A DNA stretch of 48,620 nt from Verrucomicrobiia bacterium (GTDB lineage: Bacteria; Verrucomicrobiota; Verrucomicrobiia; Verrucomicrobiales; Akkermansiaceae): assembly GCA_030430455.1 (NCBI GenBank), contig JAUIJB010000023.1, positions 1 through 48,620 on the forward strand. The letters are read 5' to 3'. Shown here one piece after another: positions 26,196 to 34,878 of this stretch. The notes under the pieces are model-generated. The model had not been told where the DNA came from. It did not search any database and saw nothing but the letters and a program-made list of their open reading frames with translations. Position 1 is the stretch's first letter; every line of letters starts with the position of its first letter. The position numbers and the translations under genes are program-made.

Positions 26196-27059
26196 TCACG
26201 GCGCCGCCACCGGGGTCACCGGCAGGCGCACGGTCTTGCCAGAGCGGTTGACCGTGAAGTTGACGGTCTGCTCCGGCAGCATCAGGAAGAAGGCGTTGAC
26301 CGCGTCGCCGTAGTCGCGGACGGGGCGGCCGGCCGCCTCGACCACGACGTCGCCGCTGCGGAAGCCGGCGCGGGCCGCGGGGGAGTCCGGCGTGACCGCG
26401 GTGACGCGCGGGGTCGGGCTTCCCGGGTGCAGGCTCAGGCCGAGGTGGACGCGCTGCGGCTTGCCCGCCAGCCTGAGGCTCTCGAGGAACCTCGACAGGA
26501 CTTCCACGGGGACCGCGAATCCGGCCGAGTCGCCGGCCGGCCGGTGGGCCACCGCCGCCACCTTGCCGTCGGCACCGAACAGCGGCGTGCCCATCGGCGC
26601 GACCTCGCCGGGGTAGCGCAGCTTGAGCAGGGTGAAGGGAAGGTACTTGCCGTGGATCCGCTTCACCCGGCGGTCGATGCGGCAGGTCGCCCCGTCGCTG
26701 CCGATGCGGAGCTCGCCCGAGTGCGGCGCCCGCTCCGACAAGGAGTGCCCGCGCCCGAGGCTGGTGTCGCCGCGGAACAGGATCAGCCGCGAGGCCGGGT
26801 CGACGGTCACCTCGGGCCGGTAGCCGGAAGGGGCACCGATCAGGCGAACCTCGTCGGCCTCGCTTCCGGCGACCCCGACGGTCACCGCCTGGCGGCCACC
26901 GGCGAGGACGAAGGCGACCGACTCGACGCCGGAGTCAAAGCGCGCAGCCAGTTCGCCGTCGCGCGCCAGCACGGCGCCGAGGCCGGCGATGATCCAGCAC
27001 GCGGAGGCAAGCAGCACTCGTGCGGCGGGGCGCCATCGACTTCGACCCGGGACGGTCAT
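26196..27059 (-). CDS. Inactive HtrA-like protein with PDZ domain
   Basis: 287 aa. An N-terminal hydrophobic segment (VLLASACWIIAGLGAVLA) anchors or exports it. Residues ~40-190 look like a degenerate trypsin-like domain; where DegP-type proteases have GNSGGPL, this has APMGTPLFGADGKVAAVAH, so the serine is Met and the histidine motif is absent. Residues ~195-285 are a PDZ domain (HLGLSLHP, then SPAARAGFRSGDVVVEAAGRPV). It is the last gene of an ECF sigma - anti-sigma-like - PDZ operon, 17 bp after the middle gene. It may sense or tether envelope proteins rather than cleave them. Confidence 0.75.
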   Translation of the reverse strand: MTVPGRSRWRPAARVLLASACWIIAGLGAVLARDGELAARFDSGVESVAFVLAGGRQAVTVGVAGSEADEVRLIGAPSGYRPEVTVDPASRLILFRGDTSLGRGHSLSERAPHSGELRIGSDGATCRIDRRVKRIHGKYLPFTLLKLRYPGEVAPMGTPLFGADGKVAAVAHRPAGDSAGFAVPVEVLSRFLESLRLAGKPQRVHLGLSLHPGSPTPRVTAVTPDSPAARAGFRSGDVVVEAAGRPVRDYGDAVNAFFLMLPEQTVNFTVNRSGKTVRLPVTPVAAP

Positions 27060-27076
27060 TCAAGCCCCCGTCCGGA

Positions 27077-27472
27077 TCAGAATTCCTGATCGCCCGTCGC
27101 TCCCTGCGACTCCGGCCGGAGGTCGAGCTCCTCGAGCTGCTCCACGCTGGCGTCCGGGGCTGCCGGAACGACCTGCCAGCGGACACTCTCGGTTGAGTGT
27201 TCGACCTGGGTGGGTCGCTCGGCCATCAGGAACATCGCGGCAATGGCGGCGTAGCCGAGGCCGGCACCGTAGGCCCACTTGGCCGCGCCCGCCTCGCCGA
27301 TCCATGCGGTGAAACGCTTCCACCAGCCCTGCGGTCCCCTCTCGACCGCCATCGCTTCCTCGCGACGGCGCATGTGGAACTCGCGCAGGAAATCCTCCAT
27401 GTATCCCTCCGGCGGCCGTTCATGGCGCTTGAGGGCGAGAAGGTCTCCGATCTGTTGGGCGTCCGGCTTCAC
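27077..27472 (-). CDS. Membrane anti-sigma-factor-like protein
   Basis: 131 aa, starting with GTG. The N-terminal cytoplasmic segment QIGDLLALKRHERPPEGYMEDFLREFHMRRRE is followed by a transmembrane helix at ~72-85 (AYGAGLGYAAIAAMFLM) and a short acidic periplasmic tail. Position right after an ECF sigma gene and this layout suggest it binds the sigma factor at the membrane. It has no ZAS-type HxxxCxxC motif. It lies 106 bp from the sigma stop across an AT-rich spacer that may carry its own promoter. Confidence 0.68.
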   Translation of the reverse strand: MKPDAQQIGDLLALKRHERPPEGYMEDFLREFHMRRREEAMAVERGPQGWWKRFTAWIGEAGAAKWAYGAGLGYAAIAAMFLMAERPTQVEHSTESVRWQVVPAAPDASVEQLEELDLRPESQGATGDQEF

Positions 27473-27578
27473 GGCAGCGATTGGTTAAAGAATCTAAAAT
27501 ATTTGGGATTTTGCAAGATCTTTTTCAAAATCTCTTCCCCGGTCCATCCATCCCGTCGCCTTGGATCTGGCCAAAGCC

Positions 27579-28178
27579 TCAGGAACTTTTTTCCCAGAAT
27601 TCCTGCAGGTGCGTCTGCAACTGCTGGTGCGCGTAGTGGAGCCGCGAGCGCACGGTGCCCTCCGAGACTTTCAGGATCTTCGCGATTTCCGCATGAGGCA
27701 TCCCTTGGATGTCGAACATCGTAACCACGGCTCTATGCGACTCAGACAGGTGCATCATCGCTTCGTTCAATCTTTTCTGGAGCTCGTGCAGGTTGCTCTG
27801 GCGCTCCGGATCGGCGTGGTGGGTCTGGTCGACGAGGGCCGGGTCGTTCTGCACCGCCGAGTCGAGCTCGTTCAGGCTGAGGCCGCTGCGACGCTTGCGC
27901 TTCTTGAGGAAGTTCAGCGTCATGTTCACCGCGATCTGGTAGATCCAGGTGTAGAAGGCCGACTGGCCGCGAAACTTGGGCAGCGACTGGTAGGCGCGGG
28001 CGAAGATGTCCTGCAGCAGGTCGTGGGTGTCCTCCTTGTTGGAGGTCATGTTGTAGACCAGGCCGTACAGCTTGTCGCCGTATCGTAGGATCAGGGCATC
28101 AAAGGCACGCGTGTCACCCTCTCGGGCACGTGCCACCAGTTCAACGTCCGGATCCGGCTGCTGGGTGTCATCCGGCAT
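27579..28178 (-). CDS. ECF RNA polymerase sigma factor, SigE/RpoE group
   Basis: 199 aa. Sigma region 2 spans ~10-85: DVELVARAREGDTRAFDALILRYGDKLYGLVYNM, then DLLQDIFARAYQSLPKFRGQSAFYTWIYQIAVN. Region 4 spans ~130-190: AMMHLSESHRAVVTMFDIQGMPHAEIAKILKVSEGTVRSRLHYA. It is the first gene of an operon with an anti-sigma-like membrane protein and an inactive HtrA/PDZ protein, the layout of an envelope-stress module. Two copies of GGGGTGTAA (+ strand) lie upstream at 28184 and 28225 and could be control sites. Confidence 0.93.
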   Translation of the reverse strand: MPDDTQQPDPDVELVARAREGDTRAFDALILRYGDKLYGLVYNMTSNKEDTHDLLQDIFARAYQSLPKFRGQSAFYTWIYQIAVNMTLNFLKKRKRRSGLSLNELDSAVQNDPALVDQTHHADPERQSNLHELQKRLNEAMMHLSESHRAVVTMFDIQGMPHAEIAKILKVSEGTVRSRLHYAHQQLQTHLQEFWEKSS

Positions 28179-28183
28179 TCCGC

Positions 28184-28235
28184 GGGGTGTAAGGGAGTCG
28201 CGCAGAAGCTACCGGTCCGGCCCGGGGGTGTAAAG
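28184..28235. promoter_or_regulatory. Paired GGGGTGTAA sequences upstream of the ECF sigma gene
   Basis: GGGGTGTAAG at 28184-28193 and GGGGTGTAAAG at 28225-28235, 41 bp apart (about four helical turns). On the sigma gene's strand they read YTTACACCCC. Confidence 0.35.
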
Positions 28236-28369
28236 GCCGCTGAGGCGCTCCGGCACCGCCCCGCCGGCCTGCTTCGGGGTCCGCCCGGAGCCGTGGAGTT
28301 TTGAAAATTTCCCCTCCCCCGGGGTGCTTCCCCCTTGGCCGACGCGACGCCCTCGGCCAAGCTCCCGCC

Positions 28370-28897
28370 ATGCCTTCCGCCGACTCCCTGCGCGCCGCCA
28401 TCCGCGACGTCCACGATTTTCCCAAGCCCGGGATCGTCTTCAAGGACATCACCCCGGTGCTGGCCGACGGCCCGCTGTTCCGCGACTCGATCAGCCTGTT
28501 GTGCGAGGAGGCCGGCGGCCAGGCCATCGACAAGGTGGTCGGGATCGACGCCCGCGGCTTCATCTTCGCCGCCGCCGTGGCCGACCGCCTCGGCGCCGGC
28601 TTCGTGCCGATCCGCAAGAAGGGCAAGCTGCCCTGGAACACCCGCGGCCTGTCCTACACGCTCGAGTACGGCGAGAACATCGTCGAGATCCACGAGGACG
28701 CCGTGAGCCCCGGCGAGAAGGTCCTGCTCGTCGACGACCTCCTCGCCACCGGCGGCACCGCCGCCGCCGCGGTCGAGCTGCTCGACGAACTCCAGGCCGA
28801 CCTGGTCTGCGCCGCCTTCCTGATCGAGCTCGGGTTTCTCAATGGCCGGACCCGCCTCGGTGACCACCGGATCCACTCGCTGATCCGCTACGACTGA
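28370..28897 (+). CDS. apt: Adenine phosphoribosyltransferase
   Basis: 175 aa. Salvages adenine to AMP with PRPP in the cytoplasm. The start [31 protein letters not shown] is canonical. [33 protein letters not shown] is the adenine-binding part, and [20 protein letters not shown] is the PRPP-binding loop. Length and motif order match Apt. It is transcribed divergently from the ECF sigma gene. Confidence 0.96.
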   Translation: MPSADSLRAAIRDVHDFPKPGIVFKDITPVLADGPLFRDSISLLCEEAGGQAIDKVVGIDARGFIFAAAVADRLGAGFVPIRKKGKLPWNTRGLSYTLEYGENIVEIHEDAVSPGEKVLLVDDLLATGGTAAAAVELLDELQADLVCAAFLIELGFLNGRTRLGDHRIHSLIRYD

Positions 28898-29063
28898 GGC
28901 ACCCGGGGCACGGATGAGCCGCCTTCATCCGGCCAAGAAAGCGATCCCGCCCCCGGCCATCCGCTCCCGCTTGCCCAAGCCCCGCGTTCCAGCTACCCCA
29001 GCCCAAGCGGCGAAGCCGCCCACCCACTCAATCCCTCAATCTCCCAGTTTCCCAACCCCACTC

Positions 29064-30623
29064 ATGTCCCTCGACTCCTACGCCGCCGCCCTGATCCGCT
29101 ACCCCGAGCTCGGTTTCTCACTCGACTCCTCGCTGATGGACCTCGACGCCGACTTCCTCGCCTCGATGGAGGGCAAGGTCGCCCGCGCCTACCAGGACAT
29201 CGCCGAGCTCGAGGCCGGCGCCATCGCCAACCCGGACGAGGGCCGCATGGTCGGCCACTACTGGCTGCGCCGCCCCGAGCTCGCCCCCACCGACGAGATC
29301 CGCAGCCAGATCACCGAGCCGCTGCGCGACCTCAAGCAGTTCGCCGAGAAGGTCCACACCGGTCAGGTGACCCCGCCCGGCGGCGGCATCTTCGAGCGCC
29401 TGCTGGTGATCGGCATCGGCGGCTCGGCGCTCGGCCCCCAGCTCGTCAACGACGCGGTCGGCCACGGCTCGCGGCTGGCGATCCACTTCCTCGACAACAC
29501 CGACCCCGACGGCATCGACCGCACCCTCGCCGAGATCGGCGCCGAGCGCCTGACCAAGACGCTGGTCGTGGTGATCTCGAAGTCCGGCGGCACCCCGGAG
29601 ACCCGCAACGGCATGGTCGAGGCCAAGGCCGCCTTCGACGCCGCCGGGCTCGACTTCGGCAAGCACGCCGTCGCCATCACCGGCGACGGCTCCAAGCTCG
29701 ACCAGTTCGCCGACAAGCACGGCTTCATCACCCGCTTCCCGATGGAGGACTGGGTCGGCGGCCGCACCTCGGTGATGTCCACGGTCGGCCTCGTCCCCGC
29801 GGCGCTGCAGGGGATCGACATCGACGCCCTCCTCGCCGGCGCGGCGGCGATGGACGAGCGGACCCGCCAGGCGGGTGGCGGCGGCGGCGACAATGCGGCG
29901 ATGCGCCTGGCCCTCTGCTGGTACGCCGCCGGCAACGGCCGGGGCGAGAAGGACATGGTCGTGCTGCCCTACAAGGATTCCCTGGTACTGTTCTCCAAGT
30001 ATCTCCAGCAGCTCGTCATGGAATCGCTGGGCAAGGAGAAGGACCTCGACGGCAAGGTCGTGAACCAGGGCATCGCGGTCTACGGCAACAAGGGCTCGAC
30101 CGACCAGCACGCCTACGTCCAGCAGCTGCGCGACGGCGTGCCGAACTTCTTCGCCACCTTCATCGAGGTGCGCAAGGGCCGCGACGGCGACACCATCGAG
30201 GTCGAGCCCGGCAACACCTCGGCGGACTACCTGCAGGGCTTCCTGCGCGGCACGCGCAAGGCGCTGCACGAGTCCGGGCGCCAGTCGCTGACCATCTCCA
30301 TCCCGAAGGTCGGCCCCAAGCAGCTCGGTGCGCTGATCGCGCTCTTCGAGCGGGCCGTGTCGTTCTACGCCTCGCTGGTGAACATCAACGCCTACCACCA
30401 GCCGGGGGTCGAGGCCGGAAAGAAGGCCGCCGCGGACTTCCTCGAGACCCTCAACGCGGTGCGCAGCCGGCTGGTTGCCGATGCCAAGACCGCGGGCGAC
30501 ATCGCCTACGAGATCGATGCCGACCCCGAGGAGGTCTACCACTGCCTCAACCACCTGGCCTCCAACGGCGAGGCGCAGATCTCGCTGGGTGCCAGCGCCG
30601 CGGACGACACCTTCTCGATCTGA
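29064..30623 (+). CDS. pgi: Glucose-6-phosphate isomerase
   Basis: 519 aa. Interconverts glucose-6-phosphate and fructose-6-phosphate. Two SIS-type subdomains are visible: [19 protein letters not shown] and [38 protein letters not shown] and the C-terminal [17 protein letters not shown], holding the catalytic His/Lys region, match bacterial Pgi. The preceding 50 in-frame codons are Pro-rich repeats and not part of the protein; the ATG at 29064 is the start. Confidence 0.95.
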   Translation: MSLDSYAAALIRYPELGFSLDSSLMDLDADFLASMEGKVARAYQDIAELEAGAIANPDEGRMVGHYWLRRPELAPTDEIRSQITEPLRDLKQFAEKVHTGQVTPPGGGIFERLLVIGIGGSALGPQLVNDAVGHGSRLAIHFLDNTDPDGIDRTLAEIGAERLTKTLVVVISKSGGTPETRNGMVEAKAAFDAAGLDFGKHAVAITGDGSKLDQFADKHGFITRFPMEDWVGGRTSVMSTVGLVPAALQGIDIDALLAGAAAMDERTRQAGGGGGDNAAMRLALCWYAAGNGRGEKDMVVLPYKDSLVLFSKYLQQLVMESLGKEKDLDGKVVNQGIAVYGNKGSTDQHAYVQQLRDGVPNFFATFIEVRKGRDGDTIEVEPGNTSADYLQGFLRGTRKALHESGRQSLTISIPKVGPKQLGALIALFERAVSFYASLVNINAYHQPGVEAGKKAAADFLETLNAVRSRLVADAKTAGDIAYEIDADPEEVYHCLNHLASNGEAQISLGASAADDTFSI

Positions 30624-30779
30624 GGGTGAGGCGGAGCCGAACCCCATGGGACCTCTAGGACCCATAGGACAGATGCCCTGTGCTCCGCAGCCTCCACCCA
30701 CCCGCCCCGCAACTTCGATCTCGCCCCCGGGTTCATCCCGTGGACCATGGAGCACGCCTGTCAGGCAGGCCGGATCGAA
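30624..30779. repeat. pgi - sigma intergenic, with a 9-bp periodic block
   Basis: From 30644 to about 30674 three 9-bp near-repeats built on GGACC (CATGGGACC, TCTAGGACC, CATAGGACA) follow pgi. Nothing else is recognised before the sigma gene. Confidence 0.4.
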
Positions 30780-31382
30780 ATGCCCGAAGCCAAGCCCACC
30801 GCCATCACGGACCCGGATGACGCCCGTGACGTGGCGCTGATGCTGCGCATCGCCGAGGGCGACGAGGTGGCCTTCCGCGAGCTGGTCGAGCGCCACCAGA
30901 ACCGCGTGGTCGGCACCGTGGCGAAGATGCTGGGCGACGCCACCGAGGCCGAGGACATCGCCCAGCAGGTCTTCCTGCGGGTCTGGAAGCACGCCCGGCG
31001 CTGGCGTCCCGAGGCGCGCTTCACCACCTACCTGTTCACGATCACCCGCAACCTGGTCTACAACGAGTCGCGGCGCCGTTCGCGGCGCCGCGAGGTCTCG
31101 GCCGAGGAGAAGGAGGAGGAGCGCGGCTACGAGCCGGAGGCCAGCGCGTCGGAGCGGCCCGACGAGGAGGCGCTCAAGTCGGAGATGTGCGAGGAGATCG
31201 ACGCGGTGATCCAGTCGCTTCCCGAGGCCCAGCGCACCGCCGTGATCCTCTACAGCTACGAGTCGATGCCCTACGACGAAATCGCGCGGGTCCTCGACAC
31301 CTCGGTCTCGTCGGTGAAGAGCCTGTTGTTCCGGGCCCGCGGGACGCTGCGGGAGAAACTCTCCCAGCACCTGGGTTACTAG
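30780..31382 (+). CDS. ECF RNA polymerase sigma factor (second)
   Basis: 200 aa. Region 2: ALMLRIAEGDEVAFRELVERHQNRVVGTV, then EDIAQQVFLRVWKHARRWRPEARFTTYLFTITRNLVYNE. A charged linker follows (RRRSRRREVSAEEKEEERG). Region 4: VIQSLPEAQRTAVILYSYESMPYDEIARVLDTSVSSVKSLLFRARGTLRE. It differs from the sigma at 27579 in linker and context: no anti-sigma gene follows, and it converges on a lipoprotein gene 43 bp away. An ATG at 30747 is an alternative start. Confidence 0.92.
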   Translation: MPEAKPTAITDPDDARDVALMLRIAEGDEVAFRELVERHQNRVVGTVAKMLGDATEAEDIAQQVFLRVWKHARRWRPEARFTTYLFTITRNLVYNESRRRSRRREVSAEEKEEERGYEPEASASERPDEEALKSEMCEEIDAVIQSLPEAQRTAVILYSYESMPYDEIARVLDTSVSSVKSLLFRARGTLREKLSQHLGY

Positions 31383-31425
31383 CGCTGCGAGTGAGGCGAG
31401 CGACGCGGCCGGAGGCTCACGCCGC

Positions 31426-33699
31426 TCACCGGCGCCGCTGACCGGCGGCCTCGCGCAGGCGTTCCTGCTGTTGGCGGATCCGATCCGCCTGTTCGCGGCG
31501 CTGGCTCTGCTGGCGGGCCTGCTGCTCCTGCTGCTGGCGCGCCCGCTCGGCAGCCTGTTGCCGGGCCTGCTCGGCGGCTTGCTGGCGGGCCTGCTCCTGC
31601 CGTTGCTGCATGGCTTCCTGTTGGGCCTGGCGGAGCTGTTCCTGTTGCTCCCGGGCGCGCTGGGCGGCCTGCTGCCTCGCGGCGGCCTGCTGCTGGTTCT
31701 GTTCCTGCCGGGCTTGCTCCCGGGCCCTGGCCTCGGCTTGCTGCTGCCGCCGCTGGGCCTCGGCGCGGGCCGCCTGCTCGCGAAGCAGCTCCTGCTGCCG
31801 TTGGGCCTGCTCGAGTTGGCTCTGCCGCGCCTGTTCCTGCTGCCGGCGGACCTGCTCCTGGCGCTGCCGGGCCTCGAATTGGCCACGCTGCCGGGCGTCG
31901 GCGGCGGCATTCCCCCTGGCAGCGGCGTTCGCTCCCGCCTGGCGGGCCTGCGGTGGCGCCGGTATCGCCGCTGGCGCCTCGACGGGGACGGCATTCGCCG
32001 CGGCGCGCCGCCGCGCGGCGGAGCCCGAGCCGGCGACATCTCCTGAGGCGCTTTCGAAGGAAGGACCGGCGGAGTCATCGCCCGGCTGCCGCGGGTCGGC
32101 CGTCGCCTCCCCGCGCTGCGCCGGGTCGACCAGGAAATCCAGGCCGCTCGAGCGATCGGGCCGAACCCCACGGGGCAGGCCGCCACGACCCTGGTCCCGC
32201 ACCATGCCATCGACCGGGCCGGGTTGCCCCGCGAGCGCATCTTCCGGGGCCGCCGGGGCGTCGGCCCGGGCGCCGGCTTCCCGGTTCGCACGCGTCCGGC
32301 GCCCCCCGGTGCCGCCCTCCGGCGGCGTTTCCTCCGCCGCCGCGAGGCGGGCAAAGCCGGAGCGGGTCGTGCGGCGCGTCGTGCCATCGGCGACCCGGCG
32401 CCGGTTGGCCTCGAGGAGGTCGCTCATCCGCGCGCGGCCGACGCCGATGTCCTCGCGCCAGTTCGCGGCGCGGCGGATCCACTCCCGACGGGCATCGCGG
32501 GCCCGCTCGATGCGCGCGGCGTTGGTCCCCAGGCCGTCGCGATCCACCTCGACGCGGCCGAGCCACCCCGCCGTGCGCCCGGGCTGCAGCCGCGGGTTCC
32601 ACGGCACGTCGATGCCCGGGGCGAAGGCGCGGATGCGGCCGTCGACGAGATCCGGCCGCCCCGCCGCCCGGCCCCGGCCGCGGTCCCTGAGGCCGTCGAG
32701 CATTTCAAAGCCCAGCGGGCGCAGCGGCAGGCGCCCCTCGTGGCGCGGACCGCCGCAGTAAATTCGTCCGCGGTGGGGCGCGATGCGGGTGCACGGCCGG
32801 CTGCGCTCCCACCAGCGGCGGTTCTGCCCCCGCGGCACGCAGTGGCGCCAGACCGGCTGGTCGAGGTGGCGGGCCTCCATGAAGACGAACCAGCTGAGCG
32901 ACACGCCGAAGTCGGCCTCCACGCCATGGCCGTAGCCGCCATCGTCGCCGAGCCAGCAGGTCTCCGGCGGCAGCGGCGCCCAGCCGAGGCCCCCGCCGCC
33001 CTCGCGCCAGCACACCCACGACGGTGCCCAGCGGAAGCCGGGAACCCAGCACCAGCCGCGGCCGACGATCCGCACCCAGCGGCCGTAGTGGTAGGTCGCC
33101 CAGCCGAAGGGCTCCTGCGAGTCCCAATACCAGCCGTAGTCGGTGTAGTGCCAGCGGCCGTGGAGGTAGGGCCGCCAGTCGGCATCCCCGACCACCACCG
33201 AGGGCTGGAACACGTAGCCGTAGTCGATGGTCTCGTACCAGTCACCCTGGTCGGCCAGGCCGTCGTAGAACAGGTTGTAGTCGGCCACCGGCAGCGGCTC
33301 CGCGCCGAACTCCAGGGCGGTCTCGCCCGCGGCGTCGGGTCCGCCCAGGTCGCCGTCGCCGGAGTCCTCGGCGAACTCGCCGTCCGCAACGCTGTCGGAC
33401 TCGTCCTCGATGCCCCCTCCGTCGACCTCCGGCTCCTCGCCGGAAAGATCATCCGCCTCCGCGCCGGCAAGCTCGCCGGCCTCGTCCAGCTCGGCCTGCC
33501 GCGCCTCGCGCTCGGCCTGCATGGCCTCGCGCTGTGCCTCCAGCTCGCGGCGTGCCCGGTCGAGCTCGCGGCGGCTCGCCTCGAGCGCCTCGCGCTCTTC
33601 CGCCAGCTCGTCGATCCCGCCACCGCCCCCGGCCCCCGCGGGGCGCTCGCAGGACGCGGCGAGGAAGACCAGGAGGATCGCGGGGAGCAGGGATTTCAT
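31426..33699 (-). CDS. DUF6600-type lipoprotein with coiled coil and Q/A/R-rich tail
   Basis: 757 aa. The lipoprotein signal MKSLLPAILLVFLAASC is followed by a coiled coil at ~30-75 (EREALEASRRELDRARREL) and an acidic linker. Residues ~140-250 form a YXXXGXW-rich region typical of DUF6600 (YDGLADQGDWYETIDYGYV, WRPYLHGRWHYTDYGWYWD, GWATYHYGRWVRIVGRGW). A basic middle part precedes ~190 residues of almost only Q, A, R and E, which probably form a long single helix or coiled coil. The function is unknown; an envelope structural or scaffolding role is plausible. Its 5' side carries a G-rich 9-bp tandem repeat. Confidence 0.82.
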   Translation of the reverse strand: MKSLLPAILLVFLAASCERPAGAGGGGGIDELAEEREALEASRRELDRARRELEAQREAMQAEREARQAELDEAGELAGAEADDLSGEEPEVDGGGIEDESDSVADGEFAEDSGDGDLGGPDAAGETALEFGAEPLPVADYNLFYDGLADQGDWYETIDYGYVFQPSVVVGDADWRPYLHGRWHYTDYGWYWDSQEPFGWATYHYGRWVRIVGRGWCWVPGFRWAPSWVCWREGGGGLGWAPLPPETCWLGDDGGYGHGVEADFGVSLSWFVFMEARHLDQPVWRHCVPRGQNRRWWERSRPCTRIAPHRGRIYCGGPRHEGRLPLRPLGFEMLDGLRDRGRGRAAGRPDLVDGRIRAFAPGIDVPWNPRLQPGRTAGWLGRVEVDRDGLGTNAARIERARDARREWIRRAANWREDIGVGRARMSDLLEANRRRVADGTTRRTTRSGFARLAAAEETPPEGGTGGRRTRANREAGARADAPAAPEDALAGQPGPVDGMVRDQGRGGLPRGVRPDRSSGLDFLVDPAQRGEATADPRQPGDDSAGPSFESASGDVAGSGSAARRRAAANAVPVEAPAAIPAPPQARQAGANAAARGNAAADARQRGQFEARQRQEQVRRQQEQARQSQLEQAQRQQELLREQAARAEAQRRQQQAEARAREQARQEQNQQQAAARQQAAQRAREQQEQLRQAQQEAMQQRQEQARQQAAEQARQQAAERARQQQEQQARQQSQRREQADRIRQQQERLREAAGQRRR

Positions 33700-33721
33700 G
33701 GGCGGGCCGGGCGGGTTCGGG

Positions 33722-33793
33722 TTGGGCGGGTTGGGCGGGTTGGGCGGGTTGGGCGGGTTGGGCGGGTTGGGCGGGTTGGGCGGGTTGGGCGGG
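33722..33793. repeat. 9-bp tandem repeat, 8 copies of TTGGGCGGG
   Basis: Eight exact copies of TTGGGCGGG begin 22 bp before the start of the lipoprotein gene on the opposite strand. The + strand has paired GGG runs with short loops throughout, a textbook G-quadruplex motif; for the lipoprotein gene this is the template strand. Confidence 0.95.
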
Positions 33794-33900
33794 TTGAGGG
33801 GACGGGTTCAGCAGGGGGGTGGGCAGCCCCTGAAGGTGGGACGCCCGAGCCCCCGCCGCTATTCACGAAATCCCCGCCGCGGCCCGGAAACCGCCCGCCC

Positions 33901-34575
33901 TCAGCCCCCGCCGGCCCGCACCCCGAGGGTCGCCACCTCGTAGATCACCCGCGCCGGGCCGGCGCGGCCGCCGGCGACCTCGCGCCGCGTCACCCGCGCG
34001 CCGAGCAGCTCCTCCATCATCCGCAGCTCGAACTGGATCGCGTTCGGGTAGGCCTCGAAGATGGCGTCCATCGGGTGATGGCACTCCTCGATCCGAAAGC
34101 CACTAGAGGCATCGTATTTGCAGCGCCCGAAGCAGCCCTCCTTCTCGCGCAGCGACGACAGCAGGGTCGCCTTCTCGACCAGCGACTTCGCCCGTGCCAG
34201 GCGCGGGCGCCAGCGCTCGCGGAGCTCGCCGAAGTAGTGCACCAGCATGCGCTCCGGGGCGGTGTCGCCGAACAACTGGCGGGCCGCCTCGAGGAGCTCG
34301 AGCGAGACCCCGGCCCCGACCTCGGGGAACAGGCTGCCGGCGCGCGGGGTCAGGCGGTACATCACCTCCGGCCGGCCGACCTGCGCGCGGGGCACCCGCC
34401 ACTTCTCGAGGTAGCCGAGCTTCACCAGCGCCTCGCACTGGTCCTTGACGCCCATGTAGCTGCCACCGAGGCGCTTGCGGAGCTCCGGCACGGGCAGGCC
34501 GCCGGAGAGCTTCAGCTCCTCCACGATGCCCACCCACTGCTTCTTCACCAGATCCCGGATCCCCGCACGAAACAC
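33901..34575 (-). CDS. HTH transcriptional regulator with Cys-rich C-terminus, SufR/COG2345-like
   Basis: 224 aa. A winged helix at ~10-85 (VGIVEELKLSGGLPVPELRKRLGGSYMGVKDQCEALVKLGYLEKW) is followed by a helical domain and CFGRC-x12-C-HHPMDAIFEAYPNAIQFELRMMEELLG. C-x12-C then aromatic/Leu-rich helices recalls SufR, an Fe-S-sensing repressor of suf genes, though only three Cys are seen and no suf gene is nearby. The GTG at 34575 has GGGAG 9 nt upstream; the longer open frame runs into repeat DNA. The target is unknown. Confidence 0.75.
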   Translation of the reverse strand: MFRAGIRDLVKKQWVGIVEELKLSGGLPVPELRKRLGGSYMGVKDQCEALVKLGYLEKWRVPRAQVGRPEVMYRLTPRAGSLFPEVGAGVSLELLEAARQLFGDTAPERMLVHYFGELRERWRPRLARAKSLVEKATLLSSLREKEGCFGRCKYDASSGFRIEECHHPMDAIFEAYPNAIQFELRMMEELLGARVTRREVAGGRAGPARVIYEVATLGVRAGGG

Positions 34576-34878
34576 CCCGACAAACTCCCGGCCGGGGGCC
34601 GTCGAATCAACCCAATTCCCGCGCCATGAACCGCGCACCGACGATCGGGTCGCAAATCGGCATCGAAAAGGGGCTTGCTCTTCTTGAACCGGAAGACGTG
34701 GACCGGGATGGATCGGATGGATTGGATTCAGCAGGGACGACCGGGCCTTCGACCTCATCCCATCCATCCCATCCACCCTGGTCCAAACGCTCCCCGCCCG
34801 CGTCCCCGCCGGGCCCGGCGGGATATTTCCCCTTTCCCCCGCCCCGATTCCGGTGTCTTCTGGGCTCCGCTGAATATC
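34576..34878. other. Intergenic stretch of 303 bp with a long inverted repeat
   Basis: Contains the imperfect inverted repeat at 34700-34784. No gene is recognised, and no clear promoter for the toxin gene is seen. Confidence 0.6.
34700..34784. repeat. GGATGG-type imperfect inverted repeat
   Basis: Arms of 29 nt at 34700-34728 (starts GGACCGGGATGGATC) and 34756-34784 (ends CACCCTGGTCC) match as reverse complements at about 24 of 29 positions, with a 27-nt loop. The right arm is nearly identical to 23742-23770 beside the REP-like element. It is a miniature hairpin element. Confidence 0.75.

Noticed and set aside
29118..32387. A 1089-aa open frame on the - strand across pgi and the sigma gene
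   Set aside because: Antisense shadow of pgi, the ECF sigma and part of the lipoprotein region; no domains, and it ignores three well-supported genes.
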